Assembly (NCBI GenBank): GCA_030248215.1
Contig: JASANG010003752.1
Span: 62,001 to 126,000 of the forward strand
DNA from: Enoplolaimus lenunculus
Taxonomy: Eukaryota > Nematoda > Enoplea > Enoplida > Thoracostomopsidae
Reading direction: 5' to 3'
DNA length: 64,000 nucleotides
This document shows positions 58,201 to 64,000 of the stretch, one piece after another. Within the stretch, counting starts at the first letter, position 1, and every line of letters starts with the position of its first letter. Both the position numbers and the translations under genes were made by a program. Below the pieces are notes generated by a model that had not been told where the DNA came from, did no database searches, and worked only from the letters and a program-made list of their open reading frames with translations.

Positions 58201-61200
58201 CCACCGTGACCGGCAAAAGACAAGTCTCGGTCAATTTTCGGTCTTAACGGAAAAAAATTAAAACTTTAAAATAAAATGTTTCAAATGTTTTTGTAGTTTT
58301 TGTGTTTTCATAGTTTTTTGTGTTTTTCATAGCTTTTTGCGTTTTTTCAGAATGTCTGCTCATAATTATTGTTGCGTAGCTATCATTTCACAATTTCACA
58401 GTGAAACATTATCCACAAGTCAACACTTACTTCAACAATACAGTCATACAGTTGCTGAATCCTCGACTTTTGGTCTCGGTTAAAAGCCACCGTGACTCAA
58501 AAAAGCGCGAGACCGGGACCGAGATTTAGGTAACAGCCAAATGCCGAGACATACCCGACCGAGAACGAGACTCCCATCCCTGTTTATTATATTAATATCT
58601 AAGTGGATCTACGAAATATTTATATAATTAATATATCATTTCAGATCTGTACAAAACTGGTCTACAACGAAGCCAATTTATTCCGTTTATTCCTGTGCTT
58701 AAGGCAAGTTTACGATTTAGCTCAGGCTATATTGTAGCCGTCTCCCAAGCTGTGTAATGTAAGTGGTCCTTTTTATGTTCAAGTTTTTAGAATTTAATCT
58801 TTGTGACACACTCTTGTGTCTTGAAAGTTTCCGGCATGAAATTGGATTTTGAGATGAACTTAAACGTTCAGTGTTCGCTAGGACAATGGTGTACTTTGAG
58901 TTGAATTTTGTTGCAGAAATATTGCAGTGCAGTAGCGCTTGATTCGGGCAAAGACTATAGAAAATTGTCAAAATTATCGTCTGGAACTGTATTCTTTACG
59001 TGAGTTTTACAATATTAACTGTTATTATGGGAAATTTAAAACTTGTATGTTGATATTTAGTGGCAATATATGTTACTGGCTTACACTGATTTATTGAGAA
59101 ATTTGAATTTGGGCAGGTCGGTTCCGAAAAGCGACTAAAATTTGAAAAGGAACGTATGCTGTTTTCCGTCTTTTAGTATTTTGTACATTTTTAATTAATT
59201 TTTGAGTTTTCGATTACAGTAAATAAAATTCGTATGTTTCATAGCATTATGACACGTAATACTTTCAGGCGTCAACAGCATGATACTAAACGCGAAATGG
59301 ATCGTATGTTTAAGAATCTGTGTAGCAGAGAGACTGACTGTAAGATAATTTGTTGTGATTTTACTGATGTTTTTTAGCTTTGTCCTGAGTCAAATTTTTG
59401 CTATGGTATTTGATGCTCAAAAAGTTTAAAATGTTTTTTATTAATTTGCTGATTTATATTGAGCGTCAATTTAGAGTTTAATATATTTGACTTTATAGTT
59501 ATTTGTTATTTGCTTGGGCTTGTAGTTCAACTGTAGAAAAATGATAGACGTCGAAATTTTAGCTGTTGATTTTTGGATTTGAGAAAAAACTGGCCAAGGT
59601 AAAAGGCAGACTTATGTGTAACTTTAAACGAGGATTTTTGGGAGCAGGAAATAATATTTGGACTTTGAAATAGTAGGTTGATTGAAATGTATACGCCCAT
59701 GTCACATTAATCATTTTCAGATATGAGACCTCGAACGCTGAATGTTTTTGGTCGAAATGTTGAAGTTGAAAAAGCTTGTGGTCGTGTGGCTGATTTTGAA
59801 TTTCAAGACTTATGTGGCAAAGTATGTCTCTTGTCGTGTATGTTTATTTGTTTTGTGTTGTTCTGATTTTGCCTTTTCTTTTTGTCTTGTTTCATTTTCC
59901 TGGTTTACGGCCTTTCCATCAATATGTACGGCATTTATTCGCTGTTGGCTCAATGCTTCAACGTTTCAGTGTTTTGCTGAATTTTAATATGTTTTACTTC
60001 CTTTGTTACGGCAGAGTTTGTTGAGCTATTTTGAATTGTGCATGTATAGATTTCAGTACTAGCGACCTGATCCTAAGCTGGCCTTTACTCCATGGGCAAA
60101 CTGATAGCTGCTGATTAAATTACGCGTCTGAATGTCGGGTTTTGTTGCTTTTAGCCGCTCGGTGCTTCAGATTATATCGTTATTAGCCGCGTATTTCACA
60201 CTGTTCTTGTACGCGATATCCCAGTGTTTAATTATGACAATTTGAGTGAAGCGAGAAGATTTATTACGTTGGTAGATACGTTTTATGAATATAAGGTAAG
60301 AGATTTAATATTAGGGCAGTGTTCTTAAGGCTTTCTAGGGCAGGTTGTAATCGGAATTTTATTTCGGGATGACACAACTCTAAATAATAACTTTGAAGTT
60401 TGTCATCGAACGTAGCGAACAGTTACTTTACTTGTATGACTGCGGTACCATAACCGAGAGTATTCTGTCTTTTAAAAAATGCCAGTAGTATGAAAACTAG
60501 CATTATTGAATTTTTTATAAAATGTTTTTCTGTCGAATTTGCAGTATTATTTTGCATTATAATTATTGTTGTTTTTATTTATGTTAATTTATAGTTTTGT
60601 TTCTAATTTAAGGTTCGTTTAATTTGCTCAGCTGCTGCCGAAATTGATTTGTTATTTGATTTTTCGGGTGGAACTCAAATGTCTGATTCGCAAAGAGTTT
60701 TAATGGACGATCTGTCAATTGTACAAAAGCATGATGTAAAGTTTTACTATTTAAGCAACTGAGGTGTATCTTCGTTGATATTAACTTGACAGACATTGCT
60801 TACAGCTTATTTTCACAATGACTGAGTTTTTGATTCGTTTCTTAAGCATAGTTCCAGTAACTATTTACTTAGCTTAAAATGAATAAATGCCTACTTGAGT
60901 AAGATTTTTAGAAATGCGTGAATAGTAATTGCTGTTCTGAATATATAAGCGCCCATATTATGCAGAAATAAATGTTTTTTAGACTTTGGTTTTGGCTTGT
61001 ACATATGTTTGCTTTCGGTTTGATGTTCGGATTGTGTTCGGGTCTGGTTTCTATCTAAGCTTGAAGTTTTTAAATTATACTATTGTAGGAGCAAGCGTCT
61101 GCGAGCATTTTCACTGGTGACGAAGAAAAATTTGCGTTTGATCGGACACAGTCGCGATTGCACGAAATGCAAAGCGATGAGTATTGGAAACATCGGGAAC

Positions 61201-61214
61201 CGTCGTTTAACTGA
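55247..61214 (+). CDS. AFG1L: AFG1-like ATPase, mitochondrial (LACE1)
   Basis: Thirteen exons, all in phase, give 466 residues (human 481): 55247-55301, 55756-55991, 56301-56376, 56833-56937, 57347-57471, 57941-58040, 58645-58703, 58917-58999, 59269-59339, 59721-59821, 60155-60295, 60613-60735, 61089-61214. AFG1L is a mitochondrial AAA+ protein implicated in turnover of respiratory-chain subunits. The Arg-rich, acid-free N-terminus ([10 protein letters not shown]...[10 protein letters not shown]) is a plausible targeting presequence. The Walker A motif GSVGCGKT is at 120-127 and Walker B LLCFDEFQ at 192-199, then [14 protein letters not shown], the sensor ATSNRPP at 225-231, [61 protein letters not shown] and the C-terminal [12 protein letters not shown]. 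No key residue is missing. The intron after exon 7 is GC-AG (AAG|GCAAGT); the others are GT-AG. The start ATG has a favourable ACAATGG context. Confidence 0.97.
58158..58582. mobile_element. hAT-like MITE in AFG1L intron 6
   Basis: Left CAGGGATGAGCGC; right CTCCCATCCCTG, an inverted CAGGGATG pair of hAT type. Flanks TTTGTTCT and TTTATTAT match at six of eight positions. The inside has GGTTAAAAACCGAGA and its complement near the other end. It lies wholly in the 58041-58644 intron. Confidence 0.75.
58704..58709 (+). promoter_or_regulatory. AFG1L: GC-type splice donor, AFG1L intron 7
   Basis: The exon 7 end AAG is followed by GCAAGT, a perfect consensus apart from the C. The reading joins VLK to [11 protein letters not shown], exactly as in known AFG1 proteins, and no GT in the right frame lies nearby. 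Confidence 0.88.
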
Positions 61215-61385
61215 AGCTTTTCTCAGTTAATACGTATATATTTCTCTTGTCAGGACTGCAGATACCACTGGTCTGTCCCGTTAGGTATGGGTGAATAATT
61301 TATTTTCAAATTAGTCGAACTATACGAACCTATAGGTTTAAGCCAAATTATCAAGATTTGGTTGAGGAATATGAAGATGTTTTAA

Positions 61386-61391
61386 ATTAAA
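61386..61391 (+). promoter_or_regulatory. ATTAAA poly(A) signal of AFG1L
   Basis: ATTAAA 172 bp after the AFG1L stop, followed by a T/A-rich stretch. Confidence 0.45.
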
Positions 61392-61965
61392 GATATTGTA
61401 AATATAATATTTTGTGGATATGTAGAATAATTATATTTTTTGGCTTTCACTGTTTTATAGTGATTATAATTATAGTAAATCACTGGTTAGTCTATTGTAT
61501 TACGATCACTACCAATACCCTTTATTCAAACTTCTAATTTTCACGCAAATATCGAATAATTTTAATCATTACTAATGTTTCTTCTGCTTAACATAATCAG
61601 AAAAATTACTTTGTCTACACGGAAGTTTACTATCCAGTTCAAAATTGTTTGTGAAGTCTACTTAAAAGGCGAATAATGAAGTAAAACCGGCCGATAGACA
61701 ATCAAGATTGGATAAACCTTTAAGTTGTTAAGCTTTGCAAAGCCTTTACTCGCTATCCATTCTGTTCACACGCTGCGGTTGAGTGCGATTGACCTACTGA
61801 TGAAATAATTTCAATCTCAGTAAAGCAGGATACATACAAATCGTTTAAAAAGAGTTGATTCTTTGATCTGGGGTTAAACAGTATTTTAGTGACTGGGAAC
61901 ATGACTCGAATACTGTTCAAAAATATTTGCCGTTTCTTGGATTACGACATAATATGCCCATATAT

Positions 61966-62099
61966 ACCACTGGTAAAACTTCACTGCAAATGTATTGTAT
62001 TGTGAAGCCAGCTTCTTCGCATTTCAAGACTTGGAGCAGTGCAGGAGCGTATGGGTAGTGCCACCAGTTTGAATTACAGCATGGAGCAATAAGGTCTGT
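61966..62099 (-). CDS. Possible internal exon of an unknown gene
   Basis: On the minus strand an acceptor-like GCTTTCTACAG is followed by an open frame reading NSNWWHYPYAPALLQVLKCE, then GFTIQYICSEVLPV before a GTATAT donor. If that donor is not used, the frame runs on to a stop at 61917. Amino-acid composition looks protein-like, with Trp pairs and amphipathic stretches. I do not recognise the family, and the plus strand is also partly open here. Confidence 0.22.
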
Positions 62100-62334
62100 A
62101 GAAAGCGATAATCCAATGTTTGGCAAGGTTGAAATGAAGCATTGCGTTTGTCCGAAAACCTTTCAAGGAACAATCTTAAGATTGTTTATCGGCAATCTCT
62201 TTGTACCGTTCAACCCATGTTACTGTTTAGTGGTGCTCCGTGTGAGTATACGCGGCTTGTGCATGTGCAGAGTGTGTAATGTTAAGACATACATACTCGT
62301 GCACATATACCACCAGAGGAAATTAAGATATCGG

Positions 62335-62500
62335 CCGCGTGGTGTAATGAGTAGAGCGCTTGACTCGCGAGCGAGAGGTCCGAGGTTCGATTCCCGGCGT
62401 GGCCATTTGTTTCGGAGAAATTTAGGGTAAAACCACGTATATTCGCAGTACTTCGGAGGAAGGCGTCGTCCGGACCGCGCAGTTCTGACACCCCGCTTTC
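62335..62500 (+). mobile_element. tRNA-derived SINE
   Basis: The head resembles a tRNA: GGCCGCG pairs with CGTGGCC as an acceptor stem, the B box GGTTCGATTCC is intact, and a CGC anticodon loop (CTCGCGA) can be drawn. The D arm and T stem do not pair properly, so this is not a working tRNA gene. A body follows with ACTTCGGAGGAAGGCGTCGT. The open frame across it is the familiar SRALDSR artefact of such SINEs. Confidence 0.75.
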
Positions 62501-62786
62501 AGCGACGGATCCAAAAATTTCTGACGAAGGTGTACAGGCTACGTTTGAAACGCAATTTTCCACGAAAAAAATTTCTGTGGGAGATAAATTGTAATGTAGG
62601 GAATAGGGATACTATAATTTATTCAGAAAAAGTTTTTTGGGGGAATTTTAAGGTAGAAGGACCTTATAAATTTTATCACAGAAATTTCCTGAAGGGAAAA
62701 ATTGTAAAGGTTGAAGAACTTACCATTTTATTACAAAAAATTCTGACGGGGGTTGTATACTCACTAGTCCCTCTTTGGATCCGCTG
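62500..62786. mobile_element. hAT-type MITE, CAGTGGCGGATCC family
   Basis: Left CAGCGACGGATCCAAAAATT; right TTTGGATCCGCTG. CCGCTTTC occurs just outside both ends (overlapping the left base; 62791-62798 on the right), a possible 8-bp duplication. It abuts the SINE. The inside is AT-rich and Lys-rich if translated. Confidence 0.7.
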
Positions 62787-63441
62787 ATTCCCGCTTTCTC
62801 ACAGGACAATAGACTAGGCTTTTCAGACTAATTTTTGTTTCGGCTTAGGATAAAATTTGTTTTAGACTTACGTTTATTACGCTGAGCAGGCTTAAACTTA
62901 GGAATATGTTTTTGTTGCACATTGTTAAAGTAATATTGGTAGAGAATTTCAGGGCGCGCTCTTGTCTTAATATATCGGAACATAATGCCAATTTGGCTCC
63001 TCATATAACCTCCTCTAATAATTTCAATTAAATTTCAATTTTTAGTTATCATATATCGACTACAGCGGAAGCAAAAATGTAATTTTCAGCAGTTCCGAAA
63101 TCTATATTTTTTCATGTATATATACTGTTTAAAGCGACGCGATAAATTTAACCTAGTAATTTTTTGTGTTTGATGTTTGGTTTTGATCACCTATAAATGA
63201 GGTACAATTGGAGGTCTGCCTACGGCTCCGGCAGAAAATCGACAGCTACGAAATTACATTCAGAATCTTGAAATTTCGATACATCCGCCATTTTTCTTTA
63301 ACGTTTCTGCAGACCGGTGATTACTGGTACGTGTACGCATAAATTGTAACATTTTTCAAACTTTTATACTACAATATCCGTTTCTGTAATTTTTACCATT
63401 CGTTTTAACATCCCGCCGTGATTAACAACGACCCCTATTAT

Positions 63442-63930
63442 GGGTCATCCACGTTAAAATGCACGCACATATGTAAAAAAATGTCCCTCCCTTTTGGGTG
63501 CCCGCGTTGTCCCGACCCACTCTCTTTATACACTGTGTGATATTACAGTATGTCATTGTCTGAACTTTTAGACAATGAATATGCTCTAGGCATAAATATT
63601 TACTTGTCCTGACATCCTTATCAGGAACTGTTATTGTTTATAGTCCCTCTTAAGGGACTCTGTTTTTTGTGTTGACTGATACGCGTGAATATGTGCACAG
63701 CTTGTTTTTATATGTGTGTGCGTGCACTATCGTAATGTCCTGACATCCTGCAGACAACATGTATTCCTCCAGAGTGCCTTCCGACAGAGTTTAGATAATC
63801 AGCACTATCTAAGTACGCAGCTATGAAACTGTACCTTGCCTCCAGCTAGGATGTGTATTTCGATGCTATTCCAAATGGGGTGGGTGGACCATTTATTACA
63901 TCGGCGCGTGCATTTTAACGTGGATGAACC
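63442..63930. mobile_element. MITE with ~25-bp inverted ends
   Basis: Left GGGTCATCCACGTTAAAATG then CACGC; right end in reverse complement GGTTCATCCACGTTAAAATG then CACGC: one mismatch. The interior has GTCCTGACATCC repeated (63608, 63738) and a GTCCCTCTTAAGGGAC hairpin. A related fragment with the same ATGCGCGCATACTTGTAAAAA and GGGACT motifs is at about 38215-38395. Confidence 0.85.
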
Positions 63931-64000
63931 ATTATCGCTAATTTATGTTATTGTAGCGTTGTGTTCAGTTGCAATATTCGTTTGACTCATGTTTCCTTTA

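Larger units (their letters stand above)
61215..64000. other. Right gene-free stretch
   Basis: This contains the AFG1L 3' end, one possible minus-strand exon (61966-62099), a tRNA-derived SINE, two MITEs and a TTAGGC-type fragment near 62815-62910. No complete gene is visible. Confidence 0.6.

Noticed and set aside
62335-62407. Functional tRNA-Ala(CGC) gene
   Set aside because: The acceptor stem and B box fit, but the D arm and T stem do not pair and the anticodon stem has a mismatch. The SINE body follows directly.
62116-62430. Plus-strand 104-codon frame containing SRALDSRARGPRFDSR
   Set aside because: This peptide pattern is the well-known mistranslation of a tRNA-derived SINE head. It overlaps the SINE at 62335.

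Overview
The window is AT-rich nuclear DNA from an invertebrate animal. The evidence is spliced genes with short phase-consistent introns, AATAAA/ATTAAA signals, an FMRFamide-type neuropeptide GPCR, and many small non-autonomous DNA transposons and tRNA-derived SINEs. I cannot name the phylum. TTAGGC-type tracts are frequent, but they lie inside dispersed transposons, so they do not mark a nematode or a chromosome end. I saw no rRNA, CRISPR, operon or bacterial signal, and no recognisable retrovirus-like element.

Layout. (1) 1-6691: no exon I can defend; repeats, an AT microsatellite and several small transposons. (2) 6692-17552, minus strand: coronin-7/POD-1. Fifteen phase-consistent exons give the start codon, the whole first WD40 propeller and a very long disordered linker. 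The second propeller is not visible. (3) 17553-43807: mostly repeats, including two inverted ~1 kb elements, an (AAGCCT)n array, a 20-bp minisatellite with all three plus frames open, a palindrome-rich tract and many MITEs. Three phase-compatible minus-strand exons (30211-32080) suggest an unrecognised gene. (4) 43808-49019, plus: an FMRFamide-receptor-like GPCR in three exons with a ~600-residue cytoplasmic tail. (5) 51573-52756, plus: TYW3, a wybutosine-synthesis methyltransferase, two exons. (6) 55247-61214, plus: AFG1L/LACE1, a mitochondrial AAA+ protein, thirteen exons, complete. (7) 61215-64000: SINE, MITEs and one possible minus-strand exon.

The four identified genes belong to unrelated pathways: Golgi/actin trafficking, neuropeptide signalling, tRNA-Phe modification and mitochondrial proteostasis. 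They look like ordinary neighbours, not a functional cluster. The most unusual material is the coronin-7 linker, the GPCR tail, two GC-AG introns among 18 introns read through, and the mobile-element landscape. In the last, hAT-like MITEs carry TTAGGC-type microsatellites and TTAA-flanked piggyBac-like MITEs carry a tRNA-like core.
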